A stretch of 64,000 nucleotides of DNA. It comes from Ruania zhangjianzhongii. GTDB lineage: Bacteria > Actinomycetota > Actinomycetes > Actinomycetales > Beutenbergiaceae. The notes beneath the pieces are model-generated. The model was not told the DNA's origin. It saw only the letters and a list, made by a program, of their open reading frames with translations, and ran no database searches. How positions within the stretch are numbered: the stretch's first letter is position 1; every line of letters begins with the position of its first letter. The stretch covers positions 3,524,882 to 3,588,881 of the forward strand of contig NZ_CP042828.1 in NCBI RefSeq assembly GCF_008000995.1, written 5' to 3'. Below, one piece after another: positions 23,807 to 32,919 of this stretch. The position numbers and the translations under genes were made by a program.

Positions 23807-26800
23807 CGACGTGACGCGGCGGCGGACCCCGAGAAGAGTTGCCCCGCCGAGGCCGAGCAGCAGCACGCTGGCCAGCAACCAGGTGGATACGTCGAGACCA
23901 GTGCTCGGCAGTCGTGGATCGACAGCGTTCGCCGGGGTCGAGTCGGGAGCCGGGTCGGCGGCGTCTGCGTCGGGAGCCGGGTCAGCGGCGTCTGCGTCGG
24001 GAGCCGGATCGGCCGGGTCCGCGGGAGCCGGATCACCCGGGTCCGCGGGAGCCGGATCGCCCGGATCCTCAGGCGTCGGGTCGACCGGCGGCACCGAGTC
24101 AGCGGTAACCGTCCAAGTCACGGCCACCGTTGACGCGAGATGGTTGGCGTCACCGCCGTAGTTGACCTCCAACGGGTAGGAACCCTCCGCCAGGTCCGCA
24201 GGTAGTGCGCACGCTGTGCCACCGTCGGACACCGGCTGGCGGCACAGCTCGGTCTCCTCGTGAGTCACGACGATCTCACCGGTGGCAGCCGCAGGAAGTC
24301 CACCGACTGCGAGTGACGTGGCCGAACCCTGGACGCTCTGCAGGTCCGATGCCGAGACCTCGGTCGGGGCCCGGGTGACCTGTAGCTCCGCGGTGATCGT
24401 CGTCGAGGCGTAGTTCGCGTCACCGGAGTAGCGGACCTCCAGGTCGTAGGACCCGGCCGCCAGATCAGCCGGCGCCGAGCACGATGTCGCCGTCGCGACG
24501 TCGTAGGAGCACAGGACTGTCGTGCCGGTGGCGACCGTGACTGTCCCCGTTGTCGCGGGAATGGCCGCGATACCGATCCCGGCGGTGTCGAACGTCCGCC
24601 AAGGCGTCGCCAGTGCGCCGGGCTCCGAAGGGCCAGCAGCCCCAGGAGCGCCGTCGGCCGCGATGGTCACCGCAAACTCGGCCGCCGTCCCGTACACCGA
24701 GGACACCGGCTCCAGGGCGAGCTCCACCTCTCCACGGCTGACGGTCCCGGTGAACTCCCGGTCGGCGAAGACCTCACCGGAGGTGACCCGCAGCGTGACC
24801 GTGTACGGACCGGCCTCCTCCGGCGCGCCACCGAGGGCCCCGGCGGACGACAGGGTCACGCCAGCCGGTAGCGCGCCGCTGAGGACCGTGTAGGTGAGCG
24901 CGCCGTCACCGGTGGCCGCGAGCTGCTGACTGACCGCGGCGCCCACCGCCATGTCGTCCAGGGCAGTGCTCTGCCACTCCGGCGGCAGCGGACCGTAGCC
25001 GGCGTAGAAGATCACGCCGAAGGGGCTGCCGTCGCTGCTGGCAGTGCTGATGCTGGTGTCGTCGCCGATCGGGGTGCCGTCGGCGGTGGGTGTCAGGTGC
25101 CAGCCGTTGAACGGGTCGTCCAGTCCTGTCGGGGTGGGCAGGTCAGCCAAGGCCAGATCTGCGCCCTCGAAGGTCTCCGAGTAGACGGTCATGTCGCCGG
25201 GCGCCCCGGTACCCCCGCTGGCGTCGAAGGTGACGGCGAAGTGATGGTCGGTGACGGTGAGGTCATCGCCGACCGCCACAGTGTGCGTGATGGACCCGCC
25301 GTTGTCGACAGCGCCCCCGCCGTTGATCGCGCCATCCCCGGTGATAGTGCCGTCGTTGACGACGGTCGTCCCGGCCGGGACGGTCATCCGGCTGTCGGAG
25401 AGGATGGTCAGGGTGCCGTGGTTGGTCAACGAGCCGAACGCGGTCGCGTCGGCGCCCGGACCGATGGCGCTCTCCTGCGCGCTGGACACTGTGACATCGG
25501 CGTCCTCGGCGATCGTCACGACCCCGCCCGGTCCGGCGTCGCCGCCGCCGATCCCGGCGCCGCGGTCCCAGGGGTTGTCGGGGTTGGCCTCGGCCGCGGC
25601 GATCACAGTGCCGCCGAGGATGTCGATGGTGCCGCCCCCGCCCTCCTCGGTGACGGGGTCGCGGCTGTAGCCACCGCCGATGCCCGCCCCCGCACCGGAT
25701 GCCGTGGCGCTCACGTGCGCAGCACCGCTGATCTCGATGGTCGGGGTCGAACGGGAGTACTGCCCGGAACCGATGGCGGCGCCGGTGCCGCTGGTCGTCG
25801 CGTCCACGGTGCCGCCGGTGATGGCGATGGTGGGTCCGGGCGAGCTGCCGTTGGACCCGATCGCTGCGGCGCCGCCGCCGGCGGTCGCATAGACCTCACC
25901 GCCGTTGATGGTGACGTCCGTGGCGGTGTTCCAGCCCTGCCCGCCGCCCAGGCCGGGACCGCTGGTACCGGTCGCGTGCACCTCGCCGCCGTTGATGGTG
26001 ATCTCGCCACTGCCGGTGTCCAGTCCGCCACCGATCCCGGTTCCCCCGGTAGCGTGCACCTCGCCGCCATTGATAGTCACCGGCTGCGGGTCGTTGCCGA
26101 CCCTGCTGTTACCGCCGCTGCCGCCGATCCCCGGGGCGTGACCGGTGCCGGTGGCGTGCACCACGCCGTCGTTGATGATGACCGTTCCGCCGTTGTCGCC
26201 GCCGCTGCCGCCGATACCGGCGCCGTTGCCGTACTCGTCGGTCGCGCTGGCGATGATCGTGCCGCCGTTGACGATCAGGGTGGCGTGCTCCGGGCGCGGA
26301 CCCAGCTCGATGCCGGCCTGCGAGGCACCGGCGGTTGCGGTCAGTGTTCCGCCGCCGACGGTGTCGTCGATCGTCAGGGTCGCGTCGGCACCCACGGCGA
26401 GCGCGGTCCGCTGCCACCGTCCGGTGGCGGTCAGGTCGTGCCCGGCCAGGTCCAGCGTGACCGATCTGCCACCGGGGACCCGGAGCTCGTTGTCGCCGGG
26501 CACGACAGTGAGGTCACCGCACAGCGTCACGGTCGAACCGTCGGTCGCCGTGCTCAGCTCCCGGGCGAACGTGGTCGCCGTGCACTCGCTGAGAGCGTCC
26601 CAGTGGGCGTAGATGGTCTGACCGGCGAGGTCGGCATCCGGGTCGACCCGCTCGCCGCCCTCTGCTGCGGTGAACCAGCCGACCAGCGCGTGGTCCGGGA
26701 GTATCGGCCAGGGCGTGGGCAGCGAGCCCACGGCCTCGATGGCCCGGCGGATGTCGGTGGTGTAGACCTCGACCGTTCCGGGTGCGTCGGCGCCATTGCC

Positions 26801-27616
26801 GTCCAGCGTCACGGACCCTCCGGTTCCACCCCATACGGGTGCGTCCGCGCCGGGAGCGCCGTCGGCGCCGGCCGGATCGCCCGCACCACCCGGGCCGGCA
26901 GCACCGCCGACGCCACCATTGACGCTCTCGGACCCGTCGGCGATCACCAGCACCGAACCGGAGATGAGGATGCCGGGTGCGGCGTCGCCGCCGTCACCGC
27001 CGTTGCCACCCGCGCCGCCGTCGGCGCCCTCTCCTCCTTCGCCGCCGGCGCCCCCGTCGCCGCCCGTGGCCGTGAGGTCGACATCCAGCAGGGAGAGGCG
27101 GGCGCCGTAGAGGGTGTAGACAGCTGGCGCTCCGTAGCCACCGTCTTCACCGTCCCCACCAGCGTCGCCCCCGGTGCCTGACGCCCCCGGCGCACCGTTC
27201 CCACCGTTCCCGCCGACGGCCGTCAGCACGCCGTTCTGGACGACCAGGTCGCCCTGGTTCAGGACCGCCACCTGCTCGACCAGGTCGTTCGGATCGGGCG
27301 GGCCGGCCGATCCGCCGGACCCGGTGACGGTCAGTTCGTGCCCGGCCAGGTCGAGGGTGAGCGCAACCCCCTCGGCCAGCACCAAGGTCTCCGAGACTTC
27401 GACATCCTGGTCGAGGGTGAGCTCGCCGCCGGAGGCGAACGCGTCCAGGACGTCCTGTCCGGTGACGGCCGCGGCTGCGGGCGAGGCCAGGGCAGTCAGC
27501 GCGCCGAAGGTAGCGACGACTGCGGCCAGGGCGGTGGTCCCGACCCTGCGGATCAGACCAGCCCGCCGGTGGTGAGGCAGCCTCCCGGCGCCGTGCGTGG
27601 TCGATCGCGTGTGCAT
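23780..27616 (-). CDS. Large LPXTG-anchored surface protein with beta-helix-like repeats
   Basis: 1278 residues. Signal peptide (two Arg pairs, then AALAAVV-type core, ending SPAAAA). Residues about 60-300 include Gly/Asp-rich collagen-like runs. An InlB-like repeat (HALVGWFTAAEGG...TIYAHW) is near 320. Residues about 420-720 hold seven or more repeats of TINGGEVHATG with GAGIGGG, likely a right-handed beta-helix. Then come a putative Ig domain (LPAGVTLSSAGALGGAP) and two Ig-like domains with YSGDANYAST and YGGDANHLAS, a Pro/Ala/Asp spacer, and the sortase signal LPSTG (1236-1240) with a hydrophobic helix and RRR tail. GGAGGT precedes ATG. Probable role is adhesion or glycan binding; ligand unknown. 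Confidence 0.88.
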   Translation of the reverse strand: MHTRSTTHGAGRLPHHRRAGLIRRVGTTALAAVVATFGALTALASPAAAAVTGQDVLDAFASGGELTLDQDVEVSETLVLAEGVALTLDLAGHELTVTGSGGSAGPPDPNDLVEQVAVLNQGDLVVQNGVLTAVGGNGGNGAPGASGTGGDAGGDGEDGGYGAPAVYTLYGARLSLLDVDLTATGGDGGAGGEGGEGADGGAGGNGGDGGDAAPGILISGSVLVIADGSESVNGGVGGAAGPGGAGDPAGADGAPGADAPVWGGTGGSVTLDGNGADAPGTVEVYTTDIRRAIEAVGSLPTPWPILPDHALVGWFTAAEGGERVDPDADLAGQTIYAHWDALSECTATTFARELSTATDGSTVTLCGDLTVVPGDNELRVPGGRSVTLDLAGHDLTATGRWQRTALAVGADATLTIDDTVGGGTLTATAGASQAGIELGPRPEHATLIVNGGTIIASATDEYGNGAGIGGSGGDNGGTVIINDGVVHATGTGHAPGIGGSGGNSRVGNDPQPVTINGGEVHATGGTGIGGGLDTGSGEITINGGEVHATGTSGPGLGGGQGWNTATDVTINGGEVYATAGGGAAAIGSNGSSPGPTIAITGGTVDATTSGTGAAIGSGQYSRSTPTIEISGAAHVSATASGAGAGIGGGYSRDPVTEEGGGGTIDILGGTVIAAAEANPDNPWDRGAGIGGGDAGPGGVVTIAEDADVTVSSAQESAIGPGADATAFGSLTNHGTLTILSDSRMTVPAGTTVVNDGTITGDGAINGGGAVDNGGSITHTVAVGDDLTVTDHHFAVTFDASGGTGAPGDMTVYSETFEGADLALADLPTPTGLDDPFNGWHLTPTADGTPIGDDTSISTASSDGSPFGVIFYAGYGPLPPEWQSTALDDMAVGAAVSQQLAATGDGALTYTVLSGALPAGVTLSSAGALGGAPEEAGPYTVTLRVTSGEVFADREFTGTVSRGEVELALEPVSSVYGTAAEFAVTIAADGAPGAAGPSEPGALATPWRTFDTAGIGIAAIPATTGTVTVATGTTVLCSYDVATATSCSAPADLAAGSYDLEVRYSGDANYASTTITAELQVTRAPTEVSASDLQSVQGSATSLAVGGLPAAATGEIVVTHEETELCRQPVSDGGTACALPADLAEGSYPLEVNYGGDANHLASTVAVTWTVTADSVPPVDPTPEDPGDPAPADPGDPAPADPADPAPDADAADPAPDADAADPAPDSTPANAVDPRLPSTGLDVSTWLLASVLLLGLGGATLLGVRRRVTSSREDAGGW

Positions 27617-27895
27617 AGAACTGGACCTCCGTCATGGACTACGTGCCATACCCCCGACCACTGGCACGGGCAGGCCCGTCGGTCTCGGTGGACCAGCGGA
27701 ACCGGACAGCCCGGCGAAGAGATCGCCAATCGTACGGGCGGCCGGCCCATCCCAGTCGCTCGTACAACAACATCCTATACAGGGAAGTAAGGAAGAGGGA
27801 AGGGGGCGCGAGGTGACCGGTTGAGGTGCGCCCACGGTGAGAAGTCCCCAGGCCCCGGCCCGCGTCGCCCCGGGACGGGTGGCTATCCTGGATCG
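27617..27895. other. Divergent intergenic region between surface protein and GtrA
   Basis: About 280 bases with an AT-richer patch near 27770-27800. It must hold the surface-protein promoter (minus) and the leaderless GtrA promoter (plus). No repeat or RNA gene is evident. Confidence 0.4.
27884..27889 (+). promoter_or_regulatory. -10 box for leaderless gtrA-type gene
   Basis: TATCCT lies six bases before ATG 27896, which has no Shine-Dalgarno sequence. Confidence 0.5.
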
Positions 27896-28426
27896 ATGAC
27901 CTTCACCGACCGGGCCCGACGCCTGCGCGCCTGGCTGGGCGAGCTCGCTCGGTTCGGCACGGTCGGTCTGCTCGCCTTCGTGGTGGACATCGGCCTGATG
28001 AACCTGCTCCGGTTCGGCCCCGGTGAGCTCCTCGGCCCGAAGCCGCTGACCGCCAAGGTCATCTCCGTCTCGGTGGCCATGCTGGTGGCCTGGCTGGGCA
28101 ACCGGTACTGGACGTTCGCCGCCAAGCGCAGTGCCCCCACCGCCGCAGCGCGCAGCCGCGAGCTGGTGCAGTTCGTCGCGGTGAACCTGGTGGGGATGGC
28201 GATCGGCGTGGGCTGCCTGGCGATCTCGCACTACCTGCTCGGGTTCACCTCACCCTTGGCGGACAACATCTCCGCCAACGGAGTCGGCCTGGTGCTGGGT
28301 ACCGCCTTCCGCTACCTGGCCTACCGGTACTGGGTGTTCACCGGCGACGGCGCCGACGCCCCACCACCACCAGAGCCCCCGGTGGCAGCACCGAGTTCGG
28401 ATCGAGACGCTTCGGAACTGCGCTGA
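27896..28426 (+). CDS. GtrA-family membrane protein
   Basis: 176 residues with four transmembrane helices and the family pattern FGTVGLLAFVVDIGLMNLLR ... WLGNRYWTF ... FRYLAYRYWVFTG. GtrA proteins are thought to help flip polyprenyl-phosphate sugars during surface glycan decoration. ATG 27896 is chosen because the family begins just before ELARFGTVG and a -10 box lies six bases upstream. The Pro/Ala-rich tail overlaps the 3' end of the convergent kinase gene by 89 bases. Confidence 0.88.
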   Translation: MTFTDRARRLRAWLGELARFGTVGLLAFVVDIGLMNLLRFGPGELLGPKPLTAKVISVSVAMLVAWLGNRYWTFAAKRSAPTAAARSRELVQFVAVNLVGMAIGVGCLAISHYLLGFTSPLADNISANGVGLVLGTAFRYLAYRYWVFTGDGADAPPPPEPPVAAPSSDRDASELR

Positions 28427-29649
28427 GGAAGATCGCGAACACCGGCGGGCGCCGCTGCGCCAGCTCCAACCGGCCACCGTCGGCGGTGACCAGATCGCGC
28501 GCCAGCGCCAGTCCCAGCCCGCTGCCGCGCCCGGCAGTGACGTGCCGTTCGAAGATCCGCGGCGCCAGGTCATCACTGACACCGGGCCCCTCGTCCGCCA
28601 CCTCGATCACCACACCGGTGTCCGATCCGGACTTGGACTCGCGCACCCGCACGCTGGTGGTGCCCTCGCCGTACTTGAGCGAGTTCTCGATCAGGGTGGC
28701 CAAGGTCTGAGCGAGCGCCCCCGGAGTAGCGAACACCGCCTCATCGTCACCGGCGTCGAACTCCAGCGAGCGCCCGTCGCGTAGATAGGTCTGCGACCAC
28801 TCGTCGGCCTGCTGAGCGAAGACCTCCTCGAGGCGCAACGCCTCGGTAGTGCCGCCGTCGGCCTTGCGGGATGCCTTCAGCAGATCGTCCACCACGTGGA
28901 CCAGCCGCTCCACCTGCTCCAGGGAGATCCGCGCCTCCTCGCGCACATCCTCATCCTCGGAGAGCAGCTGGATCTCCTCCAGCCGCATCGACAGCGCGGT
29001 CAGCGGGGTGCGCAGCTGGTGGGAGACGTTCGCGGCGAACTGCCGCTCCGCAGCGATCCGCCCGGCCAGCCGATCACTGGTACGGACCAGCTCGGCCCCC
29101 ACCAGGTCGATCTCCTCCACTCCGGAGGACTCCAGCCGTGGCCGCACCTGGCCGGACCCGATCTGCTCGGCAGTCGCGGCCAGGTAGATCAGTGGTGCGG
29201 CGAGGCGCCGGGCAGACCACAGCGCCACCATCGCCGCCAGCGCGAATGCCACCAGCGAGGCGATCACCACCAGGATCACCACCTGCGCGGCGCGCCGCCA
29301 GAACACCAGCGGACCCGCTCACTTCGAGGGTCACGGACGCCCCCGACGGCGAGGTGCTCTCCGCAGCGTAGGTGCTGCCAGGTTCGCCGACATCCGGACC
29401 AGCCGTGGTGACCGTGCCGTCCAGATCGGTGACCGTGATCCGGACCGGCATGTCCGACTCCACGTCCACCCAACGTTCCAGGAACTCCTCGTCCACGGGG
29501 TAGTTCAGGCTCACCCGGGTCTCCACGGCCCGGGTGACCGACTGGGTGCGCAGCTGCAGGTTCTGGTCGATGCTCTCCCGGGCGTTCAGAGCGCCGAAGA
29601 TTCCCATCGGCACACCAAGGAGCAGCACCGCGACGGTCACCGCGGCCAT
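28338..29649 (-). pseudogene. Sensor histidine kinase, frameshifted
   Basis: Two overlapping frames together make one kinase. The N-terminal frame from 29649 gives a transmembrane helix and an extracellular sensor (to VSGSAGV). The C-terminal frame resumes with VFWRRAAQVVILVV, the second transmembrane helix, HAMP, the H-box FAANVSHQLRTPLTALS, N-box LIENSLKYGEG and G-boxes DEGPGVSDD and GSGLGLALA. The switch at about 29306-29325 equals one extra base. No slippery run is evident, so this is either an inactivated gene or a sequencing error. It lies 28 bases after the response regulator gene, its presumed partner. The C-terminus overlaps the gtrA-type gene. Confidence 0.8.
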
Positions 29650-29677
29650 GGCAGCCGTCAGGACACGTCTGCGCAGG

Positions 29678-30361
29678 CTAGCTCACCCCGTTCTCAAACC
29701 TGAACCCCATGCCCCGCACGGTCGAGATGTACCGAGGGGCGTTCGCGTCGTCACCGAGCTTGCGGCGCAACCAGGACACATGCATGTCCAGCGTCTTGGT
29801 GGATCCGGTCGGATCGGAGGCCCAGACCTCACGCATCAAGGCGTCTCGGGAGACCACCGAACCGGCCTCACGCACCAGCACCCGGAGCAGGTCGAACTCC
29901 TTCGCGGTCAGCTGCAGCTCGCGGCTCGCCTGGAACGCCCGGTGGGCGGCGACGTCCACGCGCACGTCCTGCGCGGAGATCTCGTCGCTCTCCTCCCCCT
30001 CGGCTCCGGCCCGGCGCAGCAGCGCCCGCACCCGGGCGAGCAGCTCGGCCAGCCGGAACGGCTTGGTGACGTAGTCGTCGGCACCGGCGTCCAGGCCCAC
30101 CACCAGGTCCACCTCGTCGGCCCGTGCGGTGAGCACGAGGATCGGGGTGGTCAGCCCCTGGTTGCGGATCCAGCGAGCCACATCCAGCCCGTCCATGTCC
30201 GGGAGGCCCAGGTCGAGCACGAACAAGTCGGCCTGAGCGGCGTCGTCGATGGCTCCCCGGCCCGTGCCGTGCACGGACACGTCGTAGCCCTCACGCGTCA
30301 GTGCCCGCGCCAGCGGCTCGGCAATGGCCGGGTCATCTTCTGCTAATAGAACTCGGGTCAC
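29678..30361 (-). CDS. OmpR/PhoB-family response regulator
   Basis: 227 residues. Receiver domain with the acidic pocket EDD near residue 8, phospho-acceptor Asp in LFVLDLGLPDMDGLD near 52, Thr/Ser in VLTARAD near 80 and Lys in YVTKPF near 102; the C-terminal winged helix includes SWLRRKLGDDANAPRYISTVRGMGFRF in pieces. It would control genes in response to the adjacent kinase. The GTG start is favoured because TAGCAT lies six bases upstream. Confidence 0.92.
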   Translation of the reverse strand: MTRVLLAEDDPAIAEPLARALTREGYDVSVHGTGRGAIDDAAQADLFVLDLGLPDMDGLDVARWIRNQGLTTPILVLTARADEVDLVVGLDAGADDYVTKPFRLAELLARVRALLRRAGAEGEESDEISAQDVRVDVAAHRAFQASRELQLTAKEFDLLRVLVREAGSVVSRDALMREVWASDPTGSTKTLDMHVSWLRRKLGDDANAPRYISTVRGMGFRFENGVS

Positions 30362-30367
30362 AGTGTC

Positions 30368-30373
30368 ATGCTA
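30368..30373 (-). promoter_or_regulatory. -10 box for leaderless response regulator gene
   Basis: Minus-strand TAGCAT, six bases before GTG 30361. Confidence 0.5.
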
Positions 30374-30453
30374 ATGCCACGATCTCTTCGTTGGCGCGTA
30401 CTTTCGAAATTGCGGTGCGCGCCACACCTGCCCCGGCCCGGCTGCACCACTGG

Positions 30454-31548
30454 CTAGTCGGTGGTCGTGCTCCTCTGGCGCTGCACCTGCACCGGGCGCA
30501 CCTCCCCCAGGCCCTGCACCTGGGCCGGAGCACTGTGCACCATCTGGAACTCCTGCCCCGCCGGCAGGCTCTCCAGTACCGCTGCGGAGACGTCGTCCAT
30601 CAGGATCGTGAACGGGTCAGCCAGGTCGGTCAGCCGGGAGGCGAGGTTGACCACCGGGCCGAAGACGTCCCCGGACCGGGAGAGCAGCCGCCCCCAGACC
30701 ACGGCACCGCGCACCGGAAGGTTCTGGGCGGCCATCACCTGCACCAGGCTGGTAGCCACCCGTGCACCGGCAGGCAGGTCGTCGGCCACGAACAGCACGG
30801 CGTCACCGATGGTCTTCACCACCCGGCCGCCGTAGCGGGCCACCACGTCCCGGGCGGCGGACTCGAAGTCCTGCACCAGCGTGGCCAGCGCCTTCGGGGT
30901 CAGGTCCGCCGACCGGGTGGTGTAGGAGACGATGTCGATGAACCCGATCGCGCGCTCCAGCGGCAGCTGGTCCGGTTCGCCGACCTCGGACCCGAGCCGC
31001 GCGATGTCCCGGTCGATCCGGCCCAGCAGGGCGATCAGCTGGCGCCGCCAGGCATAGTCGAGCTGTTCGCGCAGCAGCGGGCTGAGCTCGACCATCCGGT
31101 CCAGCACCACCAGCCGGGCGCTGACGTCGTCCAGCCGGTAACGGGCGGACAGGTCCTGCACCATCGCCTCCACCTGCCAGAGCACCAGCCGGTCCATCGA
31201 GTGCCCCAGCCCGCGGACCAGGTCCTGGGCTGCATTCAGGCTCACCGTGTCGGACTCGACGGCCTCGGCCAGCGCGCGCAGCGCCGCCACGTCGGTATCG
31301 GTGAACCACTGCTCGTCGCCGGGCACGTCCGGGAAGCCGAGCGAGCGCCAGTACTGGCGGGCGATAGATTCCTCCACCCCGGCCCGGGAGGCGAACTCGG
31401 CGGCGGTCAGCTCCGGTGGACCGCCGAGCAGGCGTTCATGGTGGCGGTTCACCGTAGTGCGGCCCTCATCGCCCGACGGCGCAGCGTGCGCTGCGTGGGG
31501 TCGCTCACCGTCCGTAGGGGGCGGGGCGGTACCAGGCGGGGCGTTCAC
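30454..31548 (-). CDS. Class III adenylate cyclase with N-terminal regulatory domain (Rv1264-like)
   Basis: 364 residues. An N-terminal helical domain (about 40-180, with the MerR-like TAAEFASRAGVEESIARQYWRSLGFPD) resembles the autoinhibitory, pH-sensing module of mycobacterial Rv1264. The catalytic domain (about 195-345) shows the first metal Asp in ERAIGFIDIVSYT, the second in KTIGDAVLFV, and the Asn-Arg pair in VVNLASRL. It should make cAMP from ATP in the cytosol as a homodimer. The GTG start lies seven bases after a -10-like TACCCT. The canonical Lys and Asp that select adenine cannot be placed with certainty. Confidence 0.87.
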   Translation of the reverse strand: MNAPPGTAPPPTDGERPHAAHAAPSGDEGRTTVNRHHERLLGGPPELTAAEFASRAGVEESIARQYWRSLGFPDVPGDEQWFTDTDVAALRALAEAVESDTVSLNAAQDLVRGLGHSMDRLVLWQVEAMVQDLSARYRLDDVSARLVVLDRMVELSPLLREQLDYAWRRQLIALLGRIDRDIARLGSEVGEPDQLPLERAIGFIDIVSYTTRSADLTPKALATLVQDFESAARDVVARYGGRVVKTIGDAVLFVADDLPAGARVATSLVQVMAAQNLPVRGAVVWGRLLSRSGDVFGPVVNLASRLTDLADPFTILMDDVSAAVLESLPAGQEFQMVHSAPAQVQGLGEVRPVQVQRQRSTTTD

Positions 31549-31555
31549 AACGCCG

Positions 31556-31561
31556 AGGGTA
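31556..31561 (-). promoter_or_regulatory. -10 box for leaderless adenylate cyclase gene
   Basis: Minus-strand TACCCT, seven bases before GTG 31548. Confidence 0.5.
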
Positions 31562-31606
31562 ACGGGTATGGCCGCCAGATCCGCAGAAGGACGGCCTCGG
31601 CGCGGA

Positions 31607-31950
31607 TCAGGCGCCGTGGATAGCGGCGGCTACCTGCTCGTCCAGCACGGCACGAACACAGGCGGCGGCCAAGCGGATCACGTCCGCTCGGGAACCAGGC
31701 GTGCCAGGCGGTCCGAGGCCTCGGGCAATCCGGCCCGCTTCGCCCCCTGCAGCGCCTTCCTGTCCAGGTACGGCACCAGCTCCGGCCAGACGGCCTGCGC
31801 CTCCCGGCAGAAGATCTGCGCACCGGCCGGGCCGATGCCGGGCAGCTCCTGGAGTCCGGTGCGCAGCGCCGCGGCACCCTCCAGGTGGTCGCCACCCTCC
31901 TGGTCGTCGCCTCGTAGTCCGCGCAGGTCACCGCCTCGTAGTCCGCGCAG
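31607..31950 (-). pseudogene. Remnant of helix-hairpin-helix DNA endonuclease (EndoIII-like)
   Basis: The minus strand still encodes the C-terminal part of a HhH protein: GLQELPGIGPAGAQIF, then REAQAVWPELVPYLDRKAL and GAKRAGLPEASDRLARLVP. A one-base deletion near 31685 then throws the frame; the next frame continues with VIRLAAACVRAVLDEQ to a stop at 31607. The N-terminal two thirds of the usual roughly 220-residue protein are missing, replaced by a repetitive segment (CCGCCTCGTAGTCCGCGCAG occurs twice in tandem). This is a decayed gene. Confidence 0.75.
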
Positions 31951-32011
31951 CACCGCTCGGCGCGTGCATCACTCGCGCGCCGATCTCGCCTCCGCTACGC
32001 CGGCCACCGCC

Positions 32012-32062
32012 GATCGGAGGCACTTTGCGGGATCGGAGGTCAGGTAGAAGGTGCCTCGGATC
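32012..32062. repeat. Imperfect inverted repeat
   Basis: Arms GATCGGAGGCAC (32012-32023) and GTGCCTCGGATC (32051-32062) pair with one mismatch; a second GATCGGAGG lies between them. Confidence 0.6.
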
Positions 32063-32075
32063 CCGGAAGTTACCT

Positions 32076-32175
32076 CGGTCGGGCTGGGTGGTCGGGCTGG
32101 TGGTCGCGCTGGGTGGTCGGGCTGGTGGTCGCGCTGGGTGGTCGGGCTGGTGGTCGGGCTGGTGGTCGGGCGGAC
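32076..32175. repeat. Minisatellite of alternating 12- and 13-bp units
   Basis: Units of the form GTGGTCGGGCTGG and TGGTCGCGCTGG alternate, giving a higher-order period of 25 bp for about three rounds, then decay. Such arrays often vary in copy number between strains. Confidence 0.85.
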
Positions 32176-32304
32176 TGCGGCGCGCCAGTCGGTCGCGGCA
32201 CTGATCTCACCGCGCAGCCCGCGGCGTTCGTGGTTAGCGTGGAAGGCGAGCCAGGGGCGGGCCGATGGCTGAACAGACATCCAGAATCGCGAAGGGAGCC
32301 CATC

Positions 32305-32853
32305 ATGGCTGATCTCACCGGAACGACGGTGGCATTCCTGCTCACCGACCACTACGAGGACAGCGAGCTGACCAGTCCCTGGGAAGCCGCCACGAACGCG
32401 GGCGCTACCGCCGTCCTGGTCTCACCGGCCAAGGGCACAGTGTCCGGAAAGAAGGGACACAGCCAGTCCGTCGACCTGCGCGTCGAAGAGGCGAACGCGG
32501 CGAATTTCGACGCGCTGATGCTGCCCGGCGGTACCGGGAATGCCGATGCGCTGCGGATGAACGCTGACGCCGTCGCCTTCACCCGGGACTTCTTCGCCCA
32601 GCACAAGCCAGTGGGTGTCATCTGCCACGGCGCGTGGATCCTCACCGATGCCGGGGTGCTCGCTGGCCGCACGCTCACCTCGTTCCCGAGCTTGCAGACC
32701 GATCTGCGCAACGCCGGTGCCGCATGGGTTGACGAGGAAGTGGTGGTGGACCAGGGACTCGTCTCCAGCCGCACCCCGGACGATCTACCGGCGTTCAATG
32801 CGAAGTTCGTGGAGGAGCTCGGCGAGGGCAAGCACTCCGGGCAAACCACCTGA
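32305..32853 (+). CDS. DJ-1/PfpI-family protein (type 1 glutamine amidotransferase-like)
   Basis: 182 residues with a flavodoxin-like core: TVAFLLTDHYEDSELTSP at the start (conserved Glu), DALMLPGGTGNADALR, and the nucleophile elbow VGVICHGAW with the catalytic Cys and His. Family members act as proteases, deglycases or stress chaperones; the activity cannot be told apart here. AGGGAG precedes the ATG. Confidence 0.9.
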   Translation: MADLTGTTVAFLLTDHYEDSELTSPWEAATNAGATAVLVSPAKGTVSGKKGHSQSVDLRVEEANAANFDALMLPGGTGNADALRMNADAVAFTRDFFAQHKPVGVICHGAWILTDAGVLAGRTLTSFPSLQTDLRNAGAAWVDEEVVVDQGLVSSRTPDDLPAFNAKFVEELGEGKHSGQTT

Positions 32854-32919
32854 GCCAGCCCGCGAGGCCTCAGCGCCCCGCAGGGCGTGCCGCACCCGCT
32901 CAGGCCGGGCCGCCGAACC

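Larger units (their letters stand above)
31951..32304. other. Repeat-rich gene-free stretch
   Basis: No gene is supported. The stretch holds an inverted repeat (32012-32062) and a minisatellite (32076-32175), and then the ribosome-binding site of the PfpI-type gene (AGGGAG, about 32294-32299). Open frames here are artefacts of the repeats. Confidence 0.6.

Noticed and set aside
25097-27181. Plus-strand open frame of 694 codons inside the surface-protein gene
   Set aside because: The minus strand has signal peptide, repeats and sortase motif; the plus frame has no start site or domain.
32076-32175. CRISPR array
   Set aside because: Units of 12-13 bp are contiguous with no spacers; it is a minisatellite.
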